Below are positions 25,387 to 33,330 of a DNA stretch of 64,000 nucleotides, one piece after another. The position numbers and the translations under genes are program-made. The stretch spans positions 1-64,000 of the forward strand of contig NZ_BMOQ01000007.1 in assembly GCF_014647155.1 (NCBI RefSeq). The letters run 5' to 3'. The notes under the pieces were generated by a model, which was given only the letters and a program-made list of their open reading frames with translations, ran no database searches and had not been told where the DNA came from. The stretch comes from Halarchaeum nitratireducens (lineage in GTDB: Archaea > Halobacteriota > Halobacteria > Halobacteriales > Halobacteriaceae). Within the stretch, counting starts at the first letter, position 1; each line of letters opens with the position of its first letter.

Positions 25387-26397
25387 CTAGAGGTAGGGCC
25401 CGAGGCCGAGCGCCGAGACGAGCGAGAGCCCGGAGGCGAGCGCGCCGACGAGGTAGCCGCCGATCGCGCCGCCGTTGAGGAGCGGGAGGCCGGCGTGCGC
25501 GCGGCCCTGCAGGACCATCCGCAGGAGGACGAGGAGGCCGAGCGTCGTGCCGACGATGGCGGTCGCGGCGGGGAGCGGGACGCCGGCGACGTGCGGGACG
25601 TCGGTGACGAAGAAGGCCGCGGAGGCGACCATCACGGTCGGCATCACGGCGTCCCCGAGGCCGATCATGATGCTGTCGCGGCCCTCCTCGCCGTGCGTCT
25701 CGGCCTCGCCCTCGCGCTCGCTGGCGGCCGTGCCCTCGTCGCTCTGTCCGTCGGCTTCCGCAGCCACGTCGTCGTCGCGCGCGGCGACCTCGGCGGCACG
25801 TTCGCGGAAGGAGTAGCCCCGGACGGTCGGGTAGACGAGGAGGACGGGGACTTTGAGCTCGACGACGCCGGAGGCGAGCGTGAGCATGTGTTCGGTGCCG
25901 TAGACGCTGATCGCGTCGTAGACGGCGAGCGCGCCGAGGAGGACGATCGCGGGGAGGACGCCGAAGCTGATGCCGAAGAGCGCGCCCGCGCCCGCGCCCA
26001 TCACGACGCCCGCGAGGTCGATCACCCACCACTCCGGGTAGGCGTAGAGGGCGACGACGAGGACGCCGGCAGCGGCGTAGGGGAGGACGTTCACGCCGCC
26101 GACGACCACGCCGGGGAAGATGCCGACGACGTAGGCGGTGATCATCCCGCCCGTGAGGACGATGAAGGCCCGGAGAATGCGTTTGCCGCCGTACTTCAGG
26201 GCGACGAGGATGGCGGCCGTGGCGACGAGCAGGACGCCGACGTACACGACGCTGTTGACGGGGTTCTGGGGGTCCGGTACGGTCTGATAGCCCGCCTGCT
26301 TGAACGGCTCGACGAGCGCGAGCGCGCCGAGCTGGACGGCGAGGAAGGTGACGACGATGCCCGCGCAGGCGGCGAGCACGCCCTGTCGCTGAGTCAT
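25387..26397 (-). CDS. Presenilin-family intramembrane aspartyl protease
   Basis: A 336-residue polytopic membrane protein of the archaeal presenilin/SPP homologue (PSH) group, which cleaves substrates inside the lipid bilayer. Catalytic motifs are YDAISVYGTEH (YD) and IGLGDAVMPT (GLGD), separated by an acidic cytosolic loop (about 195-240, rich in Glu/Asp/Ala). The usual PAL-like element is represented by AGLPLLNGG near residue 310. About nine hydrophobic helices are visible. Its natural substrate is unknown. The stop lies 9 nt from the stop of the lipoprotein gene. Confidence 0.9.
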   Translation of the reverse strand: MTQRQGVLAACAGIVVTFLAVQLGALALVEPFKQAGYQTVPDPQNPVNSVVYVGVLLVATAAILVALKYGGKRILRAFIVLTGGMITAYVVGIFPGVVVGGVNVLPYAAAGVLVVALYAYPEWWVIDLAGVVMGAGAGALFGISFGVLPAIVLLGALAVYDAISVYGTEHMLTLASGVVELKVPVLLVYPTVRGYSFRERAAEVAARDDDVAAEADGQSDEGTAASEREGEAETHGEEGRDSIMIGLGDAVMPTVMVASAAFFVTDVPHVAGVPLPAATAIVGTTLGLLVLLRMVLQGRAHAGLPLLNGGAIGGYLVGALASGLSLVSALGLGPYL

Positions 26398-26433
26398 ACT
26401 GGCGAAACCCGCGCCCGGTCCTTCGCCCTTTCG

Positions 26434-26658
26434 CTACCGGACGTAGAGTTTCGCGCCGAGGAGTTCCGCGGGCGTCGCGTCGTCCGGCGTCACCGCGAGA
26501 TAGGGCTTCGAGACCGGCCCGAAGACGTCGACGACGCGCCCGACGTCGGTGAGTCGCTCGTCGACGACTTCCGCGCCGATGTCGGGATGTTCGTTGTCGG
26601 GACAGCGGACGATGGCCAGCCCCTGCGCGCTCCTGACGACGTCGCCGGCGCGCTTCAT
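26434..26658 (-). CDS. gar1: H/ACA RNP subunit GAR1
   Basis: A 74-residue protein of the H/ACA ribonucleoprotein that guides pseudouridylation of RNA. Conserved features are the small beta-barrel strands, [32 protein letters not shown], and the C-terminal LLGAKLYVR. Archaeal GAR1 lacks the Gly/Arg-rich tails of eukaryotic homologues. ATG 26658 overlaps the TGA of srp19 by 4 nt; the srp19-gar1 pairing is conserved in haloarchaea. Confidence 0.9.
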   Translation of the reverse strand: MKRAGDVVRSAQGLAIVRCPDNEHPDIGAEVVDERLTDVGRVVDVFGPVSKPYLAVTPDDATPAELLGAKLYVR

Positions 26659-26936
26659 TCGCGGAGGGTGGCGACGTACGCGCCGACGGCCTGCAGGAGG
26701 TCGGACTTCCCGGCGTCGTCCGCGTCCTTCACGAGGACGCGCCCGGACTCCGTCCATCCCTGCCGGGGGTAGGCCTTCTCGCGCTCGATGACGGCGTCGT
26801 AGCCGACCTGCCCGACGGCCTGCGCGACCTCGTCCACCGTCGGGTCCTCGACGGCGAGCGAGCGCGGGACGCGGCGGCCCTCGCGACGCGAGAGCGTCGC
26901 GTCGAAGTAGGCGGGCCAGATGACGTTCTCGACCAT
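26655..26936 (-). CDS. srp19: Signal recognition particle 19 kDa protein
   Basis: A 93-residue RNA-binding protein that helps assemble SRP54 on 7S RNA. The start [24 protein letters not shown] pattern is diagnostic, followed by [20 protein letters not shown] and a C-terminal [17 protein letters not shown]. The length is typical for the archaeal protein. Translationally coupled to gar1. Confidence 0.93.
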   Translation of the reverse strand: MVENVIWPAYFDATLSRREGRRVPRSLAVEDPTVDEVAQAVGQVGYDAVIEREKAYPRQGWTESGRVLVKDADDAGKSDLLQAVGAYVATLRE

Positions 26937-26990
26937 ACACGGGGCTAGTCGACGCCGTGGGTAAAACGTGTCGGAGGCGCGCGTCGCGCG

Positions 26991-29279
26991 TCAGCGCCGC
27001 CGCAGCAGGCACGTGACGAGCGCGAACGCCAGCGCCGCGACCACGGGCCCGAAGCCGGGCGACGACCCCGACGACGTGCTCGTGGAGCTCGCGGTGCTCG
27101 TCACGGTCGACGTGGTCGTCTCGCTCGTCGTCGCGGTCGTGACCGTCGCGGTACCGTTGTGCGACTCCGACGACGTGCTCGTCGTCTCGTTCGCCGTCGT
27201 TTCGCTCGCGTTCTCCGCGGCCGTCGCGTTCGTCGACCCGATGGCGAACGCGGAGAAGCCGGGAGTCGTCGCCGCGTACGCGCTCCCGTTCAGATGCTCC
27301 GTCGGGAGCGCGCCCCACGACGCGTCGTGGTAGCGGTAGAGCGCGACATCCGAGGGTTCGGTGCCGTTCGGGAGGTCGACCGGCGCGACACGGAAGCGGA
27401 TCGTCGCGTTATCGACGTCATCCGCGTCAACGCCGGTGACGTTCGCGGTGAAATACCGCATCGGCGTGGCGTTCGATGCGTTGAGCGCTGGTGTGGCGTT
27501 CGGCGCCGTCGCGCTCGGGTCGCTCGTGGTGAACGATAGTTCGCTCGCGTTCACGCCGGCACGCAGGGAGACGGTCGCACTCGTGAGTCCTGTGGCAGCC
27601 GCGCTCGCGTTCGCATCCGCGGTAGCGCTCGCGTTCGCTGCCGTCGCGTTCGTCGCGGTCAGGTTCCCATCAGTGGTCGCGTTCACCGCAGTCGCGTTCA
27701 CCGCAGTCACGTTCGCCGCCGTGTGGTTCACGAGGGCGAACGAGACGGTCCCCGTGACGTTACGAACGGTCGCGGTGACGCTCCCGTTCGCGCGGGTGAT
27801 CGAGAGGGAGCCGCTCGCGTTCGCCGCGGATTCGTCGGCACTCCCGTTGGTGGACGTCGCGTCGCTCGAACCGCCGTCTTCGAGGTCCTCCCAGTCGATG
27901 TCGTCATCGTCGTCATCACCGTCGCTGTCACGAGCGTTCCCCGTGTCGTGGACGGCCGCCCACGCATCGGGGTGGACTGCCTCCGCGATGTCCTCAATTG
28001 GGTAGACGATTCGAGGCGCGGGCTGACTCAGGTAGTTCGCGTTCACCGCGACGACGCGGTCCTCGCGGTAGGCCGAAGACTGGTTTATCTCCTGAGTCTT
28101 CGGTAGGAGGCTCTGCGCTTCACCGTGCTCCGGGAGGGAGTACGTGGCGAGGAGCCACCCCGGCGACTGCTTCAGGATGAATCCTTCGCTGTACGGTTTG
28201 TAGCCCGTGATCCCCGCGTCGAGCGCGACGTTCCGCGTGCCGCCGAGGCGCATCACGTCCGAGACGAACGTCCCCGATCCGGCGGTGAAACTCCCCGCCA
28301 TCGGGTAGAAGATCGTCGGCGTGCTGTCGGCGCGATCGCGGACCTCCTCGACGGTGTCGAGCCGATCCTGCATCCAGCTCACCGTGTCCTCCGCGCCCGC
28401 GCAGTTCCCGGTGAGGTGCCCGGTCAGTCGGGTCTTCGCGTAGATGTCGCTCACACTCGACGCGGCCTCGAACTTGTAGGTGGTGACACCCTTCTGTCGG
28501 AGCTTCTGTGCCGTCTCGTCGTCCTGGATGTTCGCCAACAACACCATGTCGGGCGACCGTTCGACGACGGACGCGACCTCAGCGAACCCGCGCGCATTCG
28601 CGACGTTCGGTTTCGCGCTCGCGTTGTCGAGGTACGCCGTGTACGAGGAGTCCCAGAGGCCGACGACGCGGTTCTGTGCACCGATCTCCCAGAGAGTCTG
28701 CGTGGTACTCGAACCGACGACGACGATGCGTTCCGGCGCGCCCTCGACGGTGACGTTCGTCCCCGTCGCGTCCGTCGAGGTGAACGGGTACGAACACGTC
28801 GAGGGAACGGTCGAATACGTCGTATTGGTGTCGGTCGTGCTGTCGTTCGTCGTCGTGGTGGTGTCGTCAGAAGTAGAGGTATCGTTGGTCGTCGTAGTGC
28901 TGCTCGTCGTGGTGGTGTCGTCCGCAGTCGTCGTAGTGATGTCGTTCGTCGTTGTCGTGGTGGTGTTGTCCGCAGTCGTCGTAGTGGTGTCGTTCGTCGT
29001 CGTGGTATCGTTGGTCGTCGTTGTCGTGGTATCCGTCGTCGTGGTGGTGTTGTCCGTAGTAGTATCGTTGGTCGTCGTTGTCGTGGTATCCGTCGTCGTG
29101 GTCGTAGTGTCAGTAGTCGTCGTGGTGTCTGTCGTCGTTGTCGTGCTGTCGTTCGTCGCGGCCGTCGGGACGTCGATGGCCGACGGCGCGTCGTCCGGCG
29201 TCGCCGCGAGCGCTCCGCCGGTCGACCCGGCGAGCGCCGCGACGAGGACGAGCACGACGAGGAACGGTGCTCGGTTCAC
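26991..29279 (-). CDS. btuF: BtuF-like corrinoid-binding surface protein with PGF-CTERM anchor
   Basis: A 762-residue exported substrate-binding protein. Order: Sec signal peptide (about 1-25), Thr-rich low-complexity stretch (about 43-160), a TroA/BtuF-type periplasmic-binding domain (about 175-470; GAPERIVVVGSSTTQTLWEIGA begins at about 182), an acidic Asp run (DDDDDDIDWEDLED), a beta-rich PGF-pre-PGF-like region (LYRYHDASWGALPTEH, TPGFSAFAIG), a Thr/Ser stalk, and a C-terminal PGF-CTERM signal (SSPGFGPVVAALAFALVTCL then RRR) for archaeosortase processing. Divergent from btuC with only 59 bp between starts, which supports the cobalamin/siderophore import role; the exact ligand is inferred. 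Confidence 0.85.
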   Translation of the reverse strand: MNRAPFLVVLVLVAALAGSTGGALAATPDDAPSAIDVPTAATNDSTTTTTDTTTTTDTTTTTTDTTTTTTNDTTTDNTTTTTDTTTTTTNDTTTTNDTTTTTADNTTTTTTNDITTTTADDTTTTSSTTTTNDTSTSDDTTTTTNDSTTDTNTTYSTVPSTCSYPFTSTDATGTNVTVEGAPERIVVVGSSTTQTLWEIGAQNRVVGLWDSSYTAYLDNASAKPNVANARGFAEVASVVERSPDMVLLANIQDDETAQKLRQKGVTTYKFEAASSVSDIYAKTRLTGHLTGNCAGAEDTVSWMQDRLDTVEEVRDRADSTPTIFYPMAGSFTAGSGTFVSDVMRLGGTRNVALDAGITGYKPYSEGFILKQSPGWLLATYSLPEHGEAQSLLPKTQEINQSSAYREDRVVAVNANYLSQPAPRIVYPIEDIAEAVHPDAWAAVHDTGNARDSDGDDDDDDIDWEDLEDGGSSDATSTNGSADESAANASGSLSITRANGSVTATVRNVTGTVSFALVNHTAANVTAVNATAVNATTDGNLTATNATAANASATADANASAAATGLTSATVSLRAGVNASELSFTTSDPSATAPNATPALNASNATPMRYFTANVTGVDADDVDNATIRFRVAPVDLPNGTEPSDVALYRYHDASWGALPTEHLNGSAYAATTPGFSAFAIGSTNATAAENASETTANETTSTSSESHNGTATVTTATTSETTTSTVTSTASSTSTSSGSSPGFGPVVAALAFALVTCLLRRR
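28806..29150 (-). repeat. Low-complexity (DTTTT)n-type coding repeat
   Basis: In the btuF-like gene, variations of Asp-Thr-Thr-Thr and Asn-Asp-Thr codons repeat for about 115 residues. In DNA the plus strand is a quasi-tandem of GTCGTCGTGGTG-like units with G/T bias. It sits between the signal peptide and the binding domain and is likely heavily O-glycosylated. Such a tract is prone to length change by slippage. Confidence 0.85.
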
Positions 29280-29301
29280 GTTCTCCCGTCACCGCCTGTT
29301 C

Positions 29302-29332
29302 AATAAGTATTTACCTACTGCAAGTCGACTTG
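29302..29332. promoter_or_regulatory. Shared btuF/btuC promoter region with 12-bp palindrome
   Basis: The 59-bp divergent gap contains an AT-rich TATA-like stretch AATAAGTATTTAC (29302-29314) and a perfect 12-bp palindrome CAAGTCGACTTG (29321-29332) ending 7 bp before the btuC ATG. One bound regulator could control both directions. No cobalamin riboswitch is visible. Confidence 0.6.
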
Positions 29333-29338
29333 TCACCG

Positions 29339-30358
29339 ATGCCCCTGGGTCGGCTCCGCGTCGCAGCGTGGACGAGCGCCCTCGCCGTTCTGCTCGTCGC
29401 CGTCTGCGTCGCCGGGGCCGCGATGGGGATCATCGACATCCCGCCGCGATTCGTCGTCGCCAGCGTCCTCCACGCCGTCGGCGTCTCGACGGGTGTCAGC
29501 GTCCCCGACCCGTACCCCTTCGTCGTCACGTTCCTCCGAATGCCCCGCGTCGCCCTCGGCGCGGTGGTCGGCGCGGGCCTCGCCAGCGCGGGCGCCGTGA
29601 TGCAGGGGTTCTTCCGCAACCCCATGGCCGACCCCGCGATCATCGGCGTCTCCTCCGGCGCGGCCGCGGGCGCCGTGCTCGTCATCGCCGCCGGCGTCGC
29701 GCTCCCGCTCAGCCTTCCGCTCGCGGCCTTCTGCGGCGCGCTCATCGCCGCGTTCGGCGTCTACACCATCGCCACCGAAGGCGGCCGGACGCCCGTCGCC
29801 ACACTCCTTCTCGCGGGCGTCGCCGTCCAGACCTTCCTCGGCGCGGTCGTCAGCCTCCTGCTCGTCCGCACCGACGATCACAGCCTCCGCGAGGCCATCG
29901 TCTGGCTGATGGGGAGCCTCCGCAACACGATGTGGAGCGAGGTCGCCGTCGCCTTTCCCGTCGTCCTCGTCGGCCTCGTCGTCCTGTTCGCTTACGCCCG
30001 CGACCTGAACGTCCTCCTGCTCTCCGAGGAGGACGCCCACGCGCTCGGCATCGAGGTCGAGCGCACCAAGCGCGTCCTCCTCGCCGTCTCGGCGGTCGTC
30101 ACCGCGGCGTGCGTCGCGTTCGTCGGCATCATCGGTTTCGTCGGCCTCGTCGTCCCCCACGTCATGCGCCTCCTCGTCGGCCCCGACCATCGCATCCTCC
30201 TTCCGACGAGCGCGCTCGCCGGCGGCGTCTTCCTCGTCGCCGTCGACACCGCGACGCGCCTCGGAGCGACCAGCCTCCCCGTCGGCGTCGCCACCGCGTT
30301 CGTCGGCGCGCCCTTCTTCCTCTACCTCCTCCGGAAACGCGAGGTGCACGAGCTCTAA
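29339..30358 (+). CDS. btuC: FecCD/BtuC-family ABC transporter permease
   Basis: A 339-residue integral membrane permease that forms the translocation channel for cobalamin or iron-siderophores. It carries about ten hydrophobic helices and the family motifs LRMPRVALGAVVGAGLASAG, QGFFRNPMADPAIIGVSSGA, TLLLAGVAVQTFLGA and GFVGLVVPHVMRLLVGPDHR (the cytoplasmic loop that contacts the ATPase). ATG 29339 gives the expected N-terminus; it lies just after the palindrome. The stop TAA is directly followed by the btuD ATG. Confidence 0.92.
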   Translation: MPLGRLRVAAWTSALAVLLVAVCVAGAAMGIIDIPPRFVVASVLHAVGVSTGVSVPDPYPFVVTFLRMPRVALGAVVGAGLASAGAVMQGFFRNPMADPAIIGVSSGAAAGAVLVIAAGVALPLSLPLAAFCGALIAAFGVYTIATEGGRTPVATLLLAGVAVQTFLGAVVSLLLVRTDDHSLREAIVWLMGSLRNTMWSEVAVAFPVVLVGLVVLFAYARDLNVLLLSEEDAHALGIEVERTKRVLLAVSAVVTAACVAFVGIIGFVGLVVPHVMRLLVGPDHRILLPTSALAGGVFLVAVDTATRLGATSLPVGVATAFVGAPFFLYLLRKREVHEL

Positions 30359-31522
30359 ATGGACGCGACCGACCTCGTAGTCTCCCTCGGCGGCACGACG
30401 ATCCTCGACGGCGTCTCGCTCTCGGTCGAAGCGGGCGAGCTCGTCGGTCTCGTCGGACCGAACGGCGCGGGCAAGACCACGCTCCTGCGCACGCTCGCGG
30501 GCTACCTCACCCCGGACGCGGGGTCGGTGCGCGTCGACGGCGACGACGTCCACGCGCTCACGTCGAAGGCCGCGAGCCGCCGCGTCGCCGTCGTTCCCCA
30601 GTCGAGCGCGTTCTCCTTCGACTTCGCCGTCCACGACGTGGTCGCCATGGGTCGGCACCCGTATCGCTCGCGCCTGCGCCCCGCGGACGACGCGGACGGT
30701 GCGGCGCGCGTCGAGGCGGCGCTCGAACGCTGCGAGCTCACCGACCTCGCGGACCGACCGGTCACCGCGGTCAGCGGCGGGGAACGCCGGCGCGTCCTCC
30801 TCGCCCGCGCGCTCGCGCAGGACACGCTCGTGACGCTCCTCGACGAACCCACCGCGGGGCTCGACGTCAACCATCAGATCCGCACGCTCGACCTGATCCG
30901 CGACCTCGTCGACGACGGACGGCGGGCCGTCGCCGCGATCCATGATCTCGGACTCGCCGCGCGCTACTGCGATCGCCTCGTCGTGCTCTCGGGGGGGTGC
31001 GTCCACGCCGCCGGCCCGCCGGCCGAGGTGGTGACCCGCGACGCGCTCCGCGACGCCTTCGACGCGACGACCGCCGTCGGCACCGATCCCGTGACCGGTA
31101 CCCCCTCGGTCACGCCGCTCACGCATCCCGCAGATCGGGACGCGCACGTCCACGTCCTCGGTGCCGGCGACGCCGCCGTCGGACTCCTCGAACCGCTCGT
31201 CACCGCTGGCTATCGCGTCACCGTCGGCCCCGTCGTCGACGGCGGCCTCGATCACGAGGCCGCGCGTCGCCTCGATCGCCCCGCGGTGACGACGCCGCCC
31301 TTCGGGGCCGTGAGCGACGACGCGTTCGAGCGGGCCGCCGCGTACTGCCGGGGCGCCGACGTGGTAGTCGTCCCCGACGACGCGCGGGCCGTCGGTGCGA
31401 ACGCGCGCCTCGTAGCCGTCGCAGACGAAACCGTGATCGTCGACGACGCTCACGCGGCGGTCCGGGGTCTCGTCGCCGACGCGCTCCGCCGGTCGGGCAC
31501 GACGTCGGCGTCGGCCGAGTGA
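30359..31522 (+). CDS. btuD: BtuD/FepC-like ABC ATPase with extra C-terminal domain
   Basis: A 387-residue ATPase energising the btuC permease. Walker A GPNGAGKTT near residue 40, signature VSGGERRRVLLARAL near 140, Walker B VTLLDEPTAGLDVNHQ near 160, and switch His in AIHDLGLAARYCD. The ATPase core ends near 250; an additional ~135 residues follow (AHVHVLGAGDAAVGLLEPLV, GADVVVVPDDARAVGANARL) that look like a small Rossmann-type domain and are absent from E. coli BtuD. Start directly abuts btuC. Confidence 0.92.
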   Translation: MDATDLVVSLGGTTILDGVSLSVEAGELVGLVGPNGAGKTTLLRTLAGYLTPDAGSVRVDGDDVHALTSKAASRRVAVVPQSSAFSFDFAVHDVVAMGRHPYRSRLRPADDADGAARVEAALERCELTDLADRPVTAVSGGERRRVLLARALAQDTLVTLLDEPTAGLDVNHQIRTLDLIRDLVDDGRRAVAAIHDLGLAARYCDRLVVLSGGCVHAAGPPAEVVTRDALRDAFDATTAVGTDPVTGTPSVTPLTHPADRDAHVHVLGAGDAAVGLLEPLVTAGYRVTVGPVVDGGLDHEAARRLDRPAVTTPPFGAVSDDAFERAAAYCRGADVVVVPDDARAVGANARLVAVADETVIVDDAHAAVRGLVADALRRSGTTSASAE

Positions 31523-31591
31523 GGTGGCGGCGGTGATCGGGGTCGTCCGAGCGGCCGAGGACGTTAAGGGACGAGGCCCGAAACGACCGCC

Positions 31592-32650
31592 GTGAGACGC
31601 GAAACCGGACTCGCGATCGCCCTCTGTCTGCTCTGCGTGCTGTCCGGGTGCGCGACGGGTGGCGCGGGCGGTGCGGGGACGACGGCGATCGGCGGGAACG
31701 CGAGCGAGGCGACGACCGCCGGCGCGGGCGACACCGGGAGCGGACCGTCGGAGGCGGAGAGTGCGGCGGCGTTCGCGGAGACGCTGAACGCCACTGTCGT
31801 CGACGTCGCGGACGGGGACACCGTCGACGTCCGCTTGGCCAACGGCACCGAGGAGACGATCCGACTGGTCGGCGTCGACACCCCTGAGGTGTGGGTGACG
31901 AACACGCCCGGGGAGTTCCGCGGGCTGGCGAACACGTCCGCGACCCGCGACTGCCTCCGCGGGTGGGGGCACGAGGCGAGCGACTACACGACCTCGCGGC
32001 TCGCGGGGGCGAACGTCACGCTCGCGTTCGACCCGAACACCGACCGTCGGGGGTACTACGGTCGTCTGCTCGCGTACGTGTACGTGAACGGGACGAACCA
32101 CAACGCGGCGCTGATCGACCGGGGGCTCGCGCGCGTCTACGACGACAGCGACTTCTCGCGCGAGCCCGCGTTCCGGCGGGCCGAGACGGCCGCCTACGAG
32201 AACCGGACGGGCCTGTGGACGTGCGCGGCCACCGCGACGGGCGGGGCGAGCGGGGCGAACGCCGGCGCGACGGGCGGCGAAACGGGTCACGACGCGAACA
32301 CTGCGACGAGTCGGACCGACGGCCCGATCACTGTCGACGTCCACGCCGACGCCGCGGGTCCGGACACCGAGAACCTGAACGACGAGTACGTCGTCCTGCG
32401 GAACGCGGGCGACGCGACGCTCGACCTCGGCGGAACGCGAGTGAGCGACGCCGCCGACCACGCGTACACGGTTCCCGACGGGGTGACGCTCGCATCCGAC
32501 GCGTCCCTCAGGCTCCACACGGGCGCGGGCACTGACGGACACGGCGACTACTACTGGAACGCCGGACGCCCCGTCTGGAACAACGGCGGCGACACGGTGA
32601 CCGTCCGTGCCGCGAACGGCACAGTGCTCGCCACCCGCACGTACGAGTGA
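31592..32650 (+). CDS. Lipoprotein nuclease: SNase domain plus lamin-tail domain
   Basis: A 352-residue surface lipoprotein starting at GTG 31592. The signal ALCLLCVLSGC ends in a lipobox Cys near residue 20. After a Gly/Ala/Thr linker, a staphylococcal-nuclease (thermonuclease) domain spans about 65-215: ATVVDVADGDTVDVRL, IRLVGVDTPEV, DRRGYYGRLLAYVYV, ALIDRGLARVY. A lamin-tail (LTD) domain follows at about 245-352 (NDEYVVLRNAGDATLDLGG, GDTVTVRAANGTVL). The catalytic Arg/Asp/Glu region looks intact. Likely degrades extracellular nucleic acid. It borders the replication-origin region. Confidence 0.88.
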   Translation: MRRETGLAIALCLLCVLSGCATGGAGGAGTTAIGGNASEATTAGAGDTGSGPSEAESAAAFAETLNATVVDVADGDTVDVRLANGTEETIRLVGVDTPEVWVTNTPGEFRGLANTSATRDCLRGWGHEASDYTTSRLAGANVTLAFDPNTDRRGYYGRLLAYVYVNGTNHNAALIDRGLARVYDDSDFSREPAFRRAETAAYENRTGLWTCAATATGGASGANAGATGGETGHDANTATSRTDGPITVDVHADAAGPDTENLNDEYVVLRNAGDATLDLGGTRVSDAADHAYTVPDGVTLASDASLRLHTGAGTDGHGDYYWNAGRPVWNNGGDTVTVRAANGTVLATRTYE

Positions 32651-32743
32651 CGCGTCGACGGCGCGGTCGAGGGGAGGGGAAGCGCGTTCGAGTCGGACGG
32701 TGCGAGTGAAGCGGGCGGTACGATCGTCGGGTGGTGTTGTGGC

Positions 32744-32773
32744 GCACACACCCCACCGTTGCAAGTGTTCTCG
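32744..32773 (-). repeat. ORB-like origin repeat A
   Basis: Read on the minus strand it contains GAACACTTGCAACGGTGGGG followed by TGTGTG, matching the shared core ACACTTGCARYRGTGG. The G/T-rich end points left, away from orc1. Confidence 0.7.
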
Positions 32774-32821
32774 GGTCCGGGTCGCTCCGCGTCCGTGAGC
32801 GGTGTGGCGATCCGAGTCGAC

Positions 32822-32850
32822 GGGGGGACACCACCGTTGCAAGTGTTTCG
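32822..32850 (-). repeat. ORB-like origin repeat B
   Basis: Minus strand CGAAACACTTGCAACGGTGG then TGTCCCCCC. The core is identical to repeat E, but the terminal homopolymer is C instead of G on this strand. It points left. Confidence 0.7.
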
Positions 32851-32886
32851 TGGATCAGCGACGGGTGAGACGAGCGGGTCTGCGAT

Positions 32887-32916
32887 CCCCCACACACCAC
32901 TGCTGCAAGTGTTTCG
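32887..32916 (-). repeat. ORB-like origin repeat C
   Basis: Minus strand CGAAACACTTGCAGCAGTGG followed by TGTGTGGGG. Full-length match with the G-string pointing left. Confidence 0.72.
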
Positions 32917-33258
32917 AGAAGCGGCGTGGGGGAGGGGGGACGGGACCGATGACGGCGTCGCCGGTGGCTCCGTGTAGATCCACCATCGGTACCGTGTCGC
33001 CTCACGGGGCGTACAGCCGGTACGCGACGGTCCACGTGGGTAGAACGGAGGGACGCGCGGCAACGAGAACGCCGTCGAGACGAGGGGCCGTGACGACACG
33101 AACGCCACGACGACGCGCTCCCGACTCTCCGCCTGACTCCCTCAGCCTCCCTTCTCGACCCTCCATCTTCCGTCCGGACCCTCTCTGTCGCCCTTCTTGA
33201 CCCCCCCGTCTCGTCACGCGCTCTTTCCCTCGACTCACCCGAACTCTCCCTCTCACTT

Positions 33259-33330
33259 CTAGCTAGACGCTAGCTAGAGCTAGTAGTAGTAACAATTGAT
33301 CCTATCACAAGGAATATTCGTACTCATAGT
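33259..33330. other. AT-rich candidate DNA unwinding element
   Basis: This is one of the most AT-rich stretches in the window. It begins with two copies of CTAGCTAG (33259-33266 and 33270-33277; each is itself a palindrome) followed by TAGTAGTAGTAACAATTGAT and an AAGGAATATTCGTACTCA stretch. It lies between the left ORB cluster and orc1, as expected for an origin unwinding element; unwinding itself is inferred. Confidence 0.55.

Larger units (their letters stand above)
22731..25442. repeat. Tandem segmental duplication (two units)
   Basis: Unit 1 is 22731-24102 and unit 2 is 24131-25442. Both start with TGCCGGCC and CCGAAGACACTT ahead of a beta-propeller lipoprotein gene. Both end with nearly identical sequence covering the last codons of that gene, its stop, and the 3' end of the convergent presenilin-like gene. 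Only unit 2 is followed by the rest of that gene, so unit 1 carries a truncated antisense remnant. Confidence 0.8.

Noticed and set aside
25387-26397. Reading the presenilin-like protein as a generic transporter
   Set aside because: The YD and GLGD catalytic motifs are both present with correct order and membrane context.
28806-29150. GTCGTCGTGGTG quasi-repeats as a CRISPR or regulatory repeat
   Set aside because: They are in-frame codons for Thr/Asp within the btuF-like gene.
29280-29338. Cobalamin riboswitch upstream of btuC
   Set aside because: The gap is only 59 bp, far too short for a B12 aptamer, and no B12-box consensus is visible.
29333-32842. An 1169-codon minus-strand frame across btuC, btuD and the nuclease
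   Set aside because: It is the shadow of three real plus-strand genes and spans their boundaries; its composition is Arg/Asp/Val repetitive without domains.
32744-32916. Short spaced repeats that might be a CRISPR array
   Set aside because: Three copies with unequal spacing, outward orientation and further copies on the other side of orc1 fit ORBs. There are no uniform spacers and no cas genes nearby.
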